Shown in pieces: positions 1-11,944 of a stretch of DNA of 64,000 bases. How positions within the stretch are numbered: position 1 is the first letter of the stretch; each line of letters starts with the position of its first letter. The notes below the pieces were generated by a model, which ran no database searches, was not told where the DNA came from, and saw nothing but the letters and a program-made list of their open reading frames with translations. The stretch is from Lunularia cruciata (lineage: Eukaryota; Streptophyta; Marchantiopsida; Lunulariales; Lunulariaceae), in assembly GCA_948567375.1 (NCBI GenBank), contig OX419756.1, positions 19,969,001-20,033,000 of the forward strand, given 5' to 3'. The position numbers and the translations under genes were made by a program.

Positions 1-2260
1 TTGTTCTCCTCGTGGTCAAATTCGCCCAGTCCCTACAAATCTCGGAATCTGTTCTACTTGTCGTCCCTTGTTTTCTGCAAACCAACGTTTCTTCGGATAA
101 TTACCGAGGGAAACCTACCAGAGCTCCTGCTCTGCAACATCAATCCAACTCCGCCATCTGAAACAACGAATTCACTCTCTGAAATTAAAACCAACTGGCA
201 CATCTATTCCCTTCAGTTTCCTCCATAATCTCTTCTTTGGCACTCCTTCTCACAGAATCCAGTGACTGGTGCAAAGATCAGATCATCTAGTGGAGGTCCC
301 ATCGCAGTCTGACTGATGCGCACTGATCAGGTCCAGCATTTTGCTTCACCCTTACTCTGCTTAGACCCGCTATAACATAACTATAATTGAGCTCCCTCCA
401 TTTCACTGTTGACGGCCAGACGAATGCTTCAGCTCTTTTGTCTCGACAATCGCTGTCTTCAATGATGAATCCATTTCGATCTTTCTTCCCCTTTCCGTAC
501 CCTTTCCGTACTTGAGCTCCTTATTCCAGAAGTCTTTCTCTACAGGACCGACCACGTTGAACGCGTTTACCGTACTCTCTTCTTGCCTCCTTCTGAGGTC
601 CTTCACATCGCAAGCCGGGAAATCATCCAGCGTCTCTCCCTTTAACACGCAAAGAATGGAAAATGGCCCGTTGTAACCAAGACGGGCCATTTCCCCGTCT
701 TGGTTACAACGGGTCCAATAGCCACCTCGGATGCGCAAGGACACCCATAATTCTTATCTACCTTACTAATATCTATAATCCCGATCTATGATGTATGACA
801 GATTTGAGTTAGCTATATCATATCTCCTTTCAGTGGTTGCTAGTTTCCATAAGCGTTCATATTATGCCAGACTTGTTGCTGCACTTTGATATAGGCAGGA
901 ACCTTCACACTGTTTCTATGTTTAAAGGATCCACTTTTCAGTTTTGAGTAGTCTGTATTACCATATTTGGACTTGATGAAGATTTCTAATCTCTTGAATA
1001 TGAGCCTCTGAGGATGGTATTCTGGAAGCACGAATTGCCTTTCGGCTTGTGTGATCGCTATAAGCATCAAGTTTACATGCAATGAACATCTTAATAACAA
1101 GCCTTATCAAATTTCCTGGGTACAGTCTGAATCCGCAATTGTCATTATGCACAAGAAGATATCGTCCATCATTTAAACATGAGATGGATAACAACATTGA
1201 ATAGATATTTTTAAATGCACAGAAAAGGTATATTAATCTGATTCCAACCATTCATCACCTGTCCAAAACATCACGAAGGTCCATGAAATAAACAGTTAAC
1301 TCTAGGTAACAAGTAGTAACTGACACAAAGCTCTGGCAGAAGGTAAGGGAAATAAACTGATTACCTTCCGGCTCAAATCGGGCTGCGCACTGAACAACTG
1401 ATTGTCAGATTTGAACTGCCCTCTAAAATTCCAATACTGCTTGACTCCCTTTATCTCCTACCATGTACGTATGCAACACTTTGCGCAGCAAAGTCAATCA
1501 GTGACTCGTCACTCGGTCACTTTAGAACACGGTATCATACTTACTCTCCGATCCAGACAAGACACCTGAACCATCTCTTCTCCGAGTAACCCTGGAAAGC
1601 AAATTTGGCACAAGCGGCTGAAAAGAAGAGCACAGATTCAAGCGGGCGATTATTCTCACGACTGCAGGACCGCACTAAGGGTAGCCAAGTACCGACTACC
1701 CGTGTCATGTTCTGACCTGTTGGAAGCTCAAAGACCGGGACTACGGATTCAGACAACCAAGACGAGAACAAAACAAAACCACGAGGACGTTCACCAACCA
1801 GGTGAACCGGAGTCTACCAGTTTATGTACTCCTCGAGTTTCCCCGGCTACCAATGAGCGCGAACGACTTCTGCGCGAGTAGACAAAGGACCTGTCGAAAA
1901 GCAAAAACTCGAGAAGCGCGGTTTCTTCACGATTTCCGAGGCAACCAGCAAAGCTTTTTTGACTTTGTAAACAAATGTTTCCCATATTGTCCTCGAACTT
2001 CCCGTGGGGGATGGAGACCAGACGGTGTTGGCCATCCTTCCCTGGACGGAGACAGTCTCCCGTCCCGTGCCAGGACAACTTCCGTTAGGGGATGGAGTAA
2101 CCGTCAAACGTCGGGAAAAGACTAAAGAATCCGAGTCATCATGAGCAGAAGAAGAGGGAGACGGTTAGATGATACTCCTGTCAGTGAGAAGGAGAGAGTG
2201 ACTCGATGAAATACCACTGTAGCTCTTGGAACCAAAATGTTCACGTACCGATGCTTGTTG
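1..2260. other. Region without a recognisable gene
   Basis: Only short open frames of up to 113 codons occur here, on both strands, and none shows a domain I recognise. A minus-strand frame at 403-744 is rich in charged residues, but its first codons run through the inverted repeat at 667-713, so I do not call it a gene. Base composition is more balanced than in the AT-rich spacers farther right. The region could hold exons of a gene lying outside the window; I cannot show that. Confidence 0.4.
667..713. repeat. Perfect 20-bp inverted repeat, 7-nt loop
   Basis: The left arm at 667-686 is the exact reverse complement of the right arm at 694-713, separated by 7 bases. Each arm also begins CCCGT and ends ACGGG, so the structure is partly symmetrical within an arm. 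It can form a stable hairpin or cruciform. No mobile-element signature adjoins it. Confidence 0.9.
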
Positions 2261-2264
2261 AAAT

Positions 2265-3232
2265 GAGAATGGTCATTGATGAAAGCTCACGTAAGATACG
2301 TAATCACTGACATTTGCTACTATCACTTGATCATCTTGGAGCATGTATAAGTCTGTCTTGACACGTATTGCTCGCAAAGCATACAAACAGTTCCTCCAAG
2401 CCAAGAATACACTCTCTCGTGCCATAGCAAACATTATATCTCTAAGAACATCATGGGTAGTTATCCTTTGTCTTCCAAAAGGACAATGTGTCATATGGAT
2501 CACTACTGTATGTAGTGTAGAACCACACTCACAAGTGAGTAATGAAGATGCAGATGGGTGGACCAAACCTATGCAAAACCTCATCGTTGTAGAGAAAATA
2601 GCTAGTGCGAGTCGGAATGCGTTAATGCACGATCGAGCTAGAATCCAAGAGCTTGCGCCCTTGCTAGAGCAAGAGCAAAGATGTGCTCTAGTAGCCTGAG
2701 GAATAGACAAGTAAACTAAGAGAGAATGTAGCATATGCTCACATTATCGCTCCATCAAGGAAGATTGTAAACCTCTAGTCCAATATGATGATAGTGAAGC
2801 AAAAGATGGAAAGTCCTCTTGTGCATGTGGAGATAGGCTATTTCTTGTCTGCCGCAATAACATCTGGAGAGAAAAGGATCCTCCCTCCACCTCCATCACA
2901 TAAGTCTCCAAAACCAACCTATCAACAACCACAAAATGAGAGGAAAGTAGGGGTGCCAAGAGAACACAACTACCCAAAAACAACATAAGTGTAGTCTCCT
3001 CCATAGATAGCAAGCCAACCCCTCCATATGAGATTGGCAGAACCATTTGTCTACATGCCAAATCCCTTATCACGCACTCAAATGTCCATGGTCCAATAAT
3101 ATCACCAAAGACTCTCATAATCCTCCTATCAAAGGCTCTCAAACATGATAGGAAGGACGAGGAGGGAGGAATTATACGGATGAGGTAGGACAGTAGATGA
3201 GCAATACTAGAGGAGAGTATACCAAATGCCAC
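2265..3232 (-). pseudogene. LINE RT thumb and C-terminal Cys/His region
   Basis: The 162-codon frame at 2744-3232 resembles the region after the RT palm (GGVGLLSMEE-like motif). The frame at 2273-2734 holds a CxC...H...C cluster followed by FGRQRITTHDVLRD, resembling the zinc-binding region after RT in these elements. The same stretch recurs in the fragment at 41095-41785, which confirms that it is element sequence. It ends abruptly near 2265. Confidence 0.65.
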
Positions 3233-4400
3233 CTACAGATCTCCTAGTAATAGAAGGTCATTCACATGGAGAACATCCTCTACAAGGGTAGTGTCTAAGA
3301 AGTTTGTGACAAAATCCTCAGATCTTATTGGCACTCCAAGAACACGTAATCCATCTATAGATGTGATACACCCCTCTAGAAGCTCAAGTTGGGGAGGAAT
3401 ACCTAAAGGGGACCATGCCTTGCACTTTGACACCTTGACTCTCAAGCTTACTAGATGTAGCTCGATAATCAAGTGGTCAAAGGCTTGCCTAATTTGATCT
3501 ACAAGGCCCATGATGTATGTATTATCTACCAAGGAGAGAAATACATAACCTTGTATGCCCAAATTAGTAGATAGGAAAGCTCTAAAGTGAGTCATGGCAA
3601 ATAAAGGTCTCCCTAACGTGTATCCACAATTGATTCCAAGATGATGACTCCCTCTTATGAACCACCGTACTAGTAGTAAAGGGAAGCAAGAGAGCCATAC
3701 AAAGACCGTACAAAAGGAATAAGACTTGCCAAGGATCCATCAGCCTCCCTAAGCTCTCCAAAGATGGATGCTTGTGAGATGTTATTAAAAGCATTCTCAG
3801 CATCCACCTATAGGACGACACACTCTGGATGGATATCTAGGAGTGCACTAATGCCTACATGTATAGCCTCACATCCTCCAAGTGTAGCTACTCCAAACTG
3901 ATGTGGATTGAGGTGCTATTGAAAGTGAAAATGATGTTGAAAGACAATGGTACGATTGGCCAAATGCAAAAAGATCTCTCCAATAGCAATCGGTCTAATG
4001 CTCCCGTGTCCTTCTCCATCGCGAGAAGTTGACCAGCACCTAATACATGACTAATAGATATAGGAATGTCTCTTCTCGCTCTTATTCTAGCCACTTGAAA
4101 CAACTCAATAAAACCACTAGAAGGATCATCTGCTTGAAAGCAATCTCTAAGGTGTTCATAAACCATCATTGATAAGACTCTTGAGTAAAGGCGATGGGTA
4201 ATGCACAATGCTTGTGCAAAAAGCAACCTATCAAGACATAAAGGTTGTTTAGGCTGATAATCTAAGACGTCTTGTGGTAGTCCCTCTAATGTTATAAGAT
4301 ATAGTGAGCATAGGGAAGAGACAGTCTCATCAATAAGACTCGCCATAGACAAAGGGTGTAGTGCTTGTGCTGCTCTACTAAACTCTCCCGCTTGACCCAT
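3233..4400 (-). pseudogene. LINE reverse transcriptase core
   Basis: Successive minus-strand frames (3888-4400, then about 3822-3890, 3582-3821, 3233-3595) reconstruct RT-like order. A helical lead-in is followed by the FGVAT..GGCEA motif and the VDAENAFN motif, which holds the first catalytic aspartate (about 3780-3880), then the region of the second catalytic motif. Where active non-LTR enzymes have a di-aspartate, the frame at 3233-3595 reads LVDNTYI, so the second aspartate is lost. Several stops and frame changes separate the parts. RT would copy element RNA at a nicked target; this copy cannot. Confidence 0.75.
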
Positions 4401-4731
4401 TGTCCTACACCATCATAATCGAGTGGAATTTATGGTATCTTGTGGTGAAACATGTCTCCTAAAACGTGTAGCCATAATAGACTCCTCTTGAAGGGCAGTC
4501 CAATCCCTTGCTCAAAATCTACGAAATCTAGCAACCACCTCTTTATGCCCCGCACGTCCTCCTCTAGCATAACAAAGATATCATCGAGGGAGTAAGAGGA
4601 ATAGGAACCATGCTAACTCATCCAAGGGATCATGTGCCAAACAATCAAGTTGTAGGCAAAAAGCATATCTAGCTTCATCGTGGAGTGTGTGAGGTAGCCT
4701 ATGGAATAGATGTAGACATGAAAAACTAGTC

Positions 4732-5013
4732 TCAAATAACCCCAAAATGCAACCCACCTAAGAAGCTAACCACTCCCACGACTAGATCTGTATCCTTGGA
4801 ACAATAAACGAAGGGATAGAAAAAGCATGTGTAATCCCAAGTGTCATTGTTTGTCACGTGTGCGTCACAATTGGTCCAATCATAATCCTTGTGCATCCTT
4901 CCCACATGGATCTTTACCCCTTGCAAGGTAAAATGTTGGTGGCACATCGTGCATGGTGCTTCTCGAGTCGCTCTAGACGGCACCACTTGAGGAGGTGTAG
5001 CCATGGCTAGCAC
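4732..5013 (-). pseudogene. LINE N-terminal zinc-finger segment
   Basis: A 93-codon frame contains a C2H2-like finger with spacing CX2C, 11 residues, then HX4H, near residues 21-41. Nucleic-acid-binding fingers upstream of the RT are common in plant and algal non-LTR elements and are thought to bind the element RNA or target DNA. The ATG at 5013 is the first in frame. The frame ends before the RT region, and the 330 bases downstream contain only broken frames. Confidence 0.5.
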
Positions 5014-5377
5014 AAGAATAACAATAGTAGCACATGATGCTCTTCTCCATATCTCCCCCTAGTTACAAAACCACAACTTCACTCATCACACCTCACATAA
5101 GAAAATACAATCTCTTCAAATTCTAAAAACTATAAATTTTCATCTTTTTTATTTTTTATTTTTAAAATTTTAAAATTAAATTCTCATAAAACTTAATCAT
5201 GAAAACTAAAATATTAGAAATAAAAATTCCAGATCCATAAATCTCAAATCTCAAGGTATAATGATCACTCTAAAACCTAAAATCCTTATAATTTTTTATT
5301 CAATTCTCCATAATTTTCAATCTAGATACCAATGGGACAAAAATAAAAAAATAAACAGAATAAACTATTCACTTGAA

Positions 5378-5603
5378 TGTTATATGCAATAGAGAGATCT
5401 TTCCTCTCCCTCTGTGCACTCTCCCGATTCCATAAATTGGGTTTCAGCAATGGACGAGTCATGCATTTAGAGGCCTGGAATGTTATATGCCGGAGAGCCC
5501 TCATAAAATACAGATCTTTCCTCTCCCTCTCCTCTCTCCACACTCTCCCGAATCAAGAAATTGGGTTTCAGCAAGGGACGAGTCACGCATTTAAAGGCCA
5601 GGA
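5378..5603. repeat. Imperfect tandem duplication, unit about 100-125 bp
   Basis: Two adjacent units begin ATGTTATATGC. They share the segments ATCTTTCCTCTCCCTCT, ACTCTCCCGA and TTGGGTTTCAGCAA, then GGACGAGTCA and a final AGGCC(T/A)GGA. The second unit has an insertion of about 20 bases. Short open frames across it on both strands are products of the repeat. Confidence 0.8.
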
Positions 5604-5988
5604 GCTGACTGAGTAAACGACTGCTAACGATGGAAGTGTTGAGGTTCAATGTCCTCGATTCAGAAAGAAGTGAGCAGCATGGGTGTCACATCCAAGGTCC
5701 TGGTACCCAGAGTACCAGGCCCCATCAAAGTACGGTATCTTATTGACCACGACACTGTTCGTTAACTTGCGAATCCGATTATAAAATTCATCCATTTTGC
5801 TTTTCCAGGAAAATGTTAAATGAGCCTCTTCTTTATCCTCGGCTCAGCTCTCCACCTACTCCAGGTACACAAGGACAAGGAAAAGTCTTTGAGTGCTCAA
5901 CCTGGGTTCAAACTATAATATTCATTATGTTGTTCCAACGTTACCACTCTTGGTCGGAAGTACTTTCACGTGAGAAGCAAGCAGAAAT

Positions 5989-6052
5989 TGGACGCGACCC
6001 ACCAAGGATACCAAGACCCCATCAAGCCCGTACAAGGATAAAACCTATGGAA
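5989..6052 (+). repeat. Dispersed short repeat, copy 1 (partial)
   Basis: Contains the family core AAGACCCCATCAAGC followed by GTACAAGGATAAAA, preceded by a diverged GGACGCGACCC edge. The hairpin end of the family is missing. Other copies lie near 31.8, 39.6, 40.9-41.1, 57.4, 59.7 and 61.5 kb. Confidence 0.7.
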
Positions 6053-8279
6053 TGATACGAATGTAAGAGGTCTTTTCATGTGGAATCACTTCTTCAAATG
6101 AGAATTCAATTCAAGTGAAGCAAATGCAGAACTTATGATAATTTGCAATACTTTTCCGATGCAGATCCTGAGCAAAAGGTAAATGTGGTAAAACAAAGTC
6201 CGGCAGAAAAATTTGAGCAAATGAAGCAAGATTAATACCAATTTGAGTATACCAAGCACAGATCATATCAGTTGTTAGATGTAACATCAGTCATTAGATG
6301 TCCGCTTGAACCTCAAAAGATTACACCAAGCTCCTTTATTGAGCTTTTGGAAGGAAACTTAACTTGCCCTTTTAACTTCAAGAAAGATGCATTAACTTTT
6401 TGTTAAGCTGTTAAGGGAATTTTATTGCAAATCCAAAGCCTCCTAATAAATTTCTTTTTATTCGTTTGTGATTATTTTTGCTCATGTGGTGTTTGTTCGC
6501 AAGGATTTTCCAAAATTTCAAATCATACTTGACTCTTCATGATATGAGCATTAGAGTCTAAACTTGCTTGTGTTTTACCATGGTTCATTACTAATATGTG
6601 TTAGCATAAGTAGCTAACAATCTATCCTAGGTGTGTACTTCGGGAATTCTTAGATAAATCTCCTAGCCACAATGTGTATTTTTTAACACTTGATCTTTGA
6701 CAAGTGGTGTACCAAGGACAATCTCTTAAAATAAAATCATAAACAAGTTGACGCTAAGGACCACTTGCCTCTACAAAACAAAGGTTAATCACAGAAAGTC
6801 AATGTGATCCCTCCCATTTCTACTGATTATGTTGCATATCAGCCACTACTAACACATTAAAATAGAGTACATGGGTTACTATATCTCCTTAGGATGACTA
6901 TTCACAAAAGATTTCATCTCCAAGCAATAATATATTAAAGGTATTCCTTCACTAATTATCCATTATCCATTTGATGAATCTATCAATGAAAATACTCCTC
7001 CAACAAATTTTACCAACAAGATTAAGAACCTTAACTTAGGTGCTAAATTTAATGTAAGCCTCTTTTAGTACCTACCTATTGGTGTTTGGATTTCTAGACA
7101 ACTAGATATGAAAATGGAATAAGTTTTTGCAGAAATATTATCATATTATCCAAGAAGATAAGATTGAATAATTGGTGAATAAAGCGCAATAAATTTCAGT
7201 CATATTTATTGCTCTTTCCACTTATTTCTTTGATAATTCAAAGCAATAACATAAATAAAGTGGAAGTTTGAAGAGCAATTGAACTTGATCAGAACCTTCA
7301 ATGCATGTGGTTAAAATTGATAAATATCTTAGATTAACATCTCCAAAAATACCTCTAGTTGGTTGTTAGAAACCTTGGGATTCTAAATAAAGAATGACAT
7401 AATTTTCAAGAAACGTTGAATGTCTTAATTTCATTACTTGGTATAACTATTTTTATTTTATTTTTGTACTACTTACTTTTTTATTGAACAAAATATTTGG
7501 TCTGCAAAGTATATTTGCTTGTATAGAAAAGGTATGGAAAAGGTGAGTGATAATTTACATTGTATCTATAAATTTCACCAAAGAAGAAGCTATACAATAA
7601 GCTATTGATTGAGTGTAAATTTTTGAGGATAGGAGAAACCCAAGAAAAACACAAGAGACAAAATACAAAAAAAACAAAAAAAAAACCCCACAAAGTTTCA
7701 TTCCTCAATACTCCAATGCACCAAAGAAATACATTTTCTTTATTATATAGCCAAGAAGATACTCTCAAAGGTAGCTATACCCTTGGATTAGATATATGAA
7801 TTGGTGGCATGTCAGCAAGCTACACTCTTAGATTAGCTACATGATTGGTGACATGTGTATCCTTGTCCTATTTGGTTAGTCAAGCAAGTTTGACAAAAGA
7901 GATTTTTTGGGGAATATTCCTTTGGGTGAGATACCGTTGGAAAGATCTCGACAAGACAAACAAGGGTAAGAAGGCAATGATTTTTTGGCTTGAGGGAGAA
8001 AATTCTATTTTTGAGACCTAATTCTTTTTTTTAGACTTCTGAAATTTGCTCTGAAGTGAAAGTATTCTTTTGGTGACACTTCTATCTAATCTATTTAGAC
8101 AATTGTATATAACATCACTAAAGCATTACCAAGCCAATTTTCACCGCTAGATACTCTATCTAGCTAACGATATTATGTTAAGGTACTTTTCTCCTTATAT
8201 AGTCAAACATGCATACAAGAAGCTGTTAATCCAAGACATTCCTCTTTGTAAAACTTATTGTTGATATATAACTGTGGAA

Positions 8280-8360
8280 TATTACTTATTATTTAAGTTT
8301 CCAATATTTTTATAATAATTTATTTTATAAAAATATTGGAAACTTAAATAATAGGTAATA
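8280..8360. repeat. Long hairpin, 35-bp arms, 1 mismatch
   Basis: The arm at 8280-8314 pairs with 8326-8360 around an 11-base loop, with one mismatch. Arms this long and this exact are not expected by chance even in AT-rich DNA. It could be a foldback element or a young inverted duplication; a small-RNA precursor is possible but unproven. Confidence 0.85.
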
Positions 8361-8597
8361 ATGAAGCTAATAACCCAAATATAAGTTGTGGTTTTCCATT
8401 CAATCAATAATAAGAAAAGTCCAAATAGCATCTTTATATGATAAACTAGTTGATCAATAGATTACTTTTGACAAATAATAAATAATGCATATTCCATTCT
8501 TGCTAATATACCCATCAACTCCTCTTCAAACCATGCTTAATGCAAACTAAAGAGGCAAAATAATATAGAAAAAGTATCCAAAAAGTATAGATCATTT

Positions 8598-8692
8598 TGA
8601 AGTAGCATACAGTCCAAGAGAATCATACAAGAAACTCTACATACATATGTAGGGTTTCTTGTATGATTCTCTTGGATTGTATGCTACTTCGA
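8598..8692. repeat. Long hairpin, arms of about 40 bp
   Basis: The left arm, from about 8598 to 8640, and the right arm, from about 8651 to 8692, are reverse complements with about three mismatches, around a short ACATACATATGTAG-like centre. Part of the arm (CTTGTATGATTCTCTT) recurs at about 8800. Candidate foldback element or hairpin RNA source. Confidence 0.8.
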
Positions 8693-8748
8693 TATATATG
8701 TATTTCAATATACTTCAATATGTATAGAGTTGATATATATCGAATTCC

Positions 8749-8751
<3 letters not shown>

Positions 8752-8779
<28 letters not shown>
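8752..8779. repeat. (AT)n microsatellite
   Basis: Uninterrupted AT dinucleotides, about 28 bases. Confidence 0.95.
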
Positions 8780-8782
<3 letters not shown>

Positions 8783-9492
8783 TTCTCTCTTGTATGATTC
8801 TCTTCATTTGAATGTTATTTCAAAATGGTGTATAGTTTTGTTGGGTTTGATTAAGATAAGATGAAAATTATATAATTTTCTTATATAAATATATAGATTC
8901 TTTATGTTTATATATAAGGCTCTTGCAGAATATTATTCAATAAAATTTTCTCATAAACTTAGGGGATATCTTCAAATACAAACTCATAAAATATAGAGCT
9001 AAAAATCTCTTTTTTTTATTTAGGAGACCCTATGTGGTTTTAACTTCTTTCGTAAAACAAAACATTTCATATTAAGTATGAGTGAGTTAAAGTTTACTAC
9101 ATCTTGTGGACCATTCCATTTAGAAGTCTTTCTTCATCAACATATTATACTTTCCTCTGTATTATTTTTGATCAAATGTCTCCATTATGAACACTCTACA
9201 GTTTGTGAAAATTCCCATCTTTGATAATCACATCTTTAAATAAAGACTCCCCTGTATATTATATTTGCACACAATATAGACAAGGGAGGGTAAGGGAATT
9301 TCATTATCTTTGTCAATCTTTAATCAATAATAAGTACGTAAGAAATGATTATATTTTGCTTGTCTTCCATGATCTTAGTTGTTATCTTACTTGAATATTG
9401 GAATTATAATATTTTGATGATTAAGTCGGTCTAAAAATTGGATGTAGAAATGGTGAAGAATCTTTGATATGTTAGATCCTTCCTCTAGAAAT

Positions 9493-9495
<3 letters not shown>

Positions 9496-9551
<56 letters not shown>
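9496..9551. repeat. (AT)n microsatellite
   Basis: Uninterrupted AT dinucleotides, about 56 bases. Confidence 0.95.
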
Positions 9552-9553
<2 letters not shown>

Positions 9554-10702
9554 CAGGAATATTTTATTTCTACTCTTATCAAATGCATCCTTCAAGGAAA
9601 GTGGTCAGTAGATAAATCTTAGATAGTTAATAGCTTGGAAACCTATATAAATATCAATATTAAAGATATAATTTAAATAATAAATGTATTCTAATTATTA
9701 TCATTAAATAAACTAAATTTAGTGAGGTACCTAGTTCATAGTCAACTAACATAACAAAGATATAAAAAAATTATAAAAGCTAGTCCATATGAAGGGGAAG
9801 TTGTAGATAGAGAAAATATACCTTAATATATTATAATAATATATACAAGAAAATATTTATAAATTGAATTAATTTTTAGTATTGAAATCAAATATGTATG
9901 ATAATCAACAAGTAATTTCATAAAGGAAGGTTGAAACGCATATCATATTTTTAAATTTTTTTTTTAATTATCATTGTATACAAGTTGATACTTACTATTT
10001 AATATTGAAATAGTACTTCATATGATCATTATAATAATTTATTAGTAATTTAAATTAATAATAAACTAATTTCACTTTTACAATTTACAATTTTCACTTT
10101 TTAATAATCAAAAGTCCAATGAGTACAAGATAACCAAATCACAAATATCAAAAGATGCAAACTAATTAAACAAATTTCAAGTATCATTAATAAAGCCAAC
10201 ATATAAATATATAAATTCTCAATATAATATTAATTTCATAAAGGAAAATATGATTAAAGGAGATTTATTAAGATCCTAAAACTTAATAAAGGAATTATAA
10301 CATGATTAAATATGATTATAAATATCATAGAACATAAAAGATAAAATTTTTATTATATTAATTATTAAAATTAATCAAATTATGATAAACTTCTTTGCAC
10401 TCTTTGAGTTGATTTGAATTAATTTATTTTGATCAAATTTTTAATTAATCATGTCAATTAAGAATGATATAAATTCTTAGTTTTTATTGCACCATTATAT
10501 CCAAGTTATGATATATACATGAGTATGTTTTGACATAAAATTTAATTTAACAAATATGATTTATTTATTGAAAAATTATTTATTTTATTATCCTATATAT
10601 AATGGGGGTAAGTTTTCCTAATATCACCAAAATAATGGATTTCCTTTAATACATGGTATATAACTAATAAAATTTAATAAGTGGTTTAAGAGATGGATAT
10701 TT

Positions 10703-10736
10703 TAAAAATAAAATAAAATAAAATAAAATAAAATAA

Positions 10737-10782
<46 letters not shown>
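10703..10782. repeat. (AAAAT)n followed by (AT)n
   Basis: A compound microsatellite: about seven AAAAT-type units run directly into about 40 bases of AT dinucleotides. Confidence 0.95.
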
Positions 10783-11165
10783 CTTATTAAAATGTAATAA
10801 TATCAAACAAATTTACTTTTAATTTTGGATTGTCTAGTTAATTTTCTACGTTGATATGGCATGGGAATATTTTTATGGTTTATTTATTGGAATAGATCAT
10901 TTTTTATTTTCTTAACATACAAAAATCAAAATAACAAAGATTTAGTAAATTTTAAAATAGAAAAGGATTGCTTCACATGTTTAATATTTATTTCAAGTGA
11001 AATGAAGTAGCTACAGAATGATCCAAGGTTTCAGAATTTTAGTATAATTATGATATTTAATTTAGGTATCAAGTAACTCCTAAACCTAAACATTTAGCTA
11101 CTTATAGTATTATATATTAAATTTTATTTTTAATTTAATAGCTAGGAAATTTAAGCAAACCCAAA

Positions 11166-11212
11166 ATCTCAAATCCATTAATCTCAAATCCATTAATCTC
11201 AAATCCATAATA
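11166..11212. repeat. 17-bp tandem triplet
   Basis: The unit ATCTCAAATCCATTA occurs three times in a row, the last copy diverging at its end. Confidence 0.85.
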
Positions 11213-11261
11213 AATATTTATTTCTATGGAGATTATAAATAATAAGAATTCAACATCCAAA

Positions 11262-11760
11262 GTAAGCAACTTGTAAATTCCTACATAAATATGAATCTAA
11301 ATATTAAAAAAGAAAAAAGAAAAAAAGTAATATTCATCCTAGGAGGACACTCATGGAAGTCTAACTAACATTATTTACATATCATTAATTGAGGAAATAA
11401 GTAGATATATTAATGTGAAAGTGAAGGAATATTCCACTATTTTAAAGGGTTTAGTGTTGATTCATCCTTCCTTAGACTTTTAGACAGCATATGTCCATTG
11501 CTCTTCATAATAATAATTGTATATCCAAAATAATCAACTTGTAAATCCCTATATAAATATGAATGTAAATATTAAAAAAAGAGTACTTTTGTAATATTTG
11601 TACTTAGTAGGACACTCATGGAAGTTTAGTGAATATTACTTTGATACCATTAATTGAGTAAACAAGTAGATATATTAACATGAAAGTGAATGAATTTTAC
11701 CCTATTTTAATGAGGTTAGGGGTGTAGCATACTTTAGACAACTTGTGTCCATTGTTGTAA
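11262..11760. repeat. Direct duplication, unit about 240-250 bp
   Basis: The blocks at about 11262-11505 and 11521-11760 share CAACTTGTAAAT, then AAATATGAAT, AGGACACTCATGGAAGT, AAGTAGATATATTAA and, near the end, TGTCCATTG. Divergence is moderate. No coding content. It lies immediately left of the gypsy cluster. Confidence 0.75.
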
Positions 11761-11944
11761 AGAGAGCATTAGTTGGTGCAATACATAGGAAAGCAACCAC
11801 TTTAGGTGATGTTTCTTTGGATGTTCCAATAGTTTGTAGACCTTACGACTTGCATAGCTTAGATATCTTAGGTGCGATAGGGCATATTTCTCATATTGAT
11901 ACTATTGCGGCCTAGTCCATTCTCCCTTGGTTGTCTCTTCCCTG

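Larger units (their letters stand above)
2265..5040 (-). mobile_element. Decayed non-LTR (LINE-type) retrotransposon, copy 1
   Basis: Read from about 5013 down to 2265, the minus strand shows a C2H2-like zinc finger, a reverse transcriptase core and a Cys/His cluster, in different frames and broken by stops. There is no LTR. The 3' end is cut: a second fragment at 41095-41785 carries C-terminal sequence missing here. No poly(A) tail or target duplication is visible. The reading frames are collapsed, so the element cannot encode working proteins. Family membership is by protein motif recognition only. Confidence 0.75.
6060..11940. other. AT-rich gene-free spacer
   Basis: Almost no open frame exceeds 90 codons, and those that do are AT-driven. 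The stretch holds microsatellites, two long hairpins, a 17-bp tandem triplet and a 250-bp duplication, listed separately. I see no coding signature. Confidence 0.7.

Noticed and set aside
403-744. 113-codon minus-strand frame
   Set aside because: Charged and gene-like in parts, but its N-terminus is the hairpin repeat and no family or splice context is visible.
1791-2125. Overlapping frames on both strands, up to 107 codons
   Set aside because: Mutually overlapping and without domains; coding strand cannot be decided.
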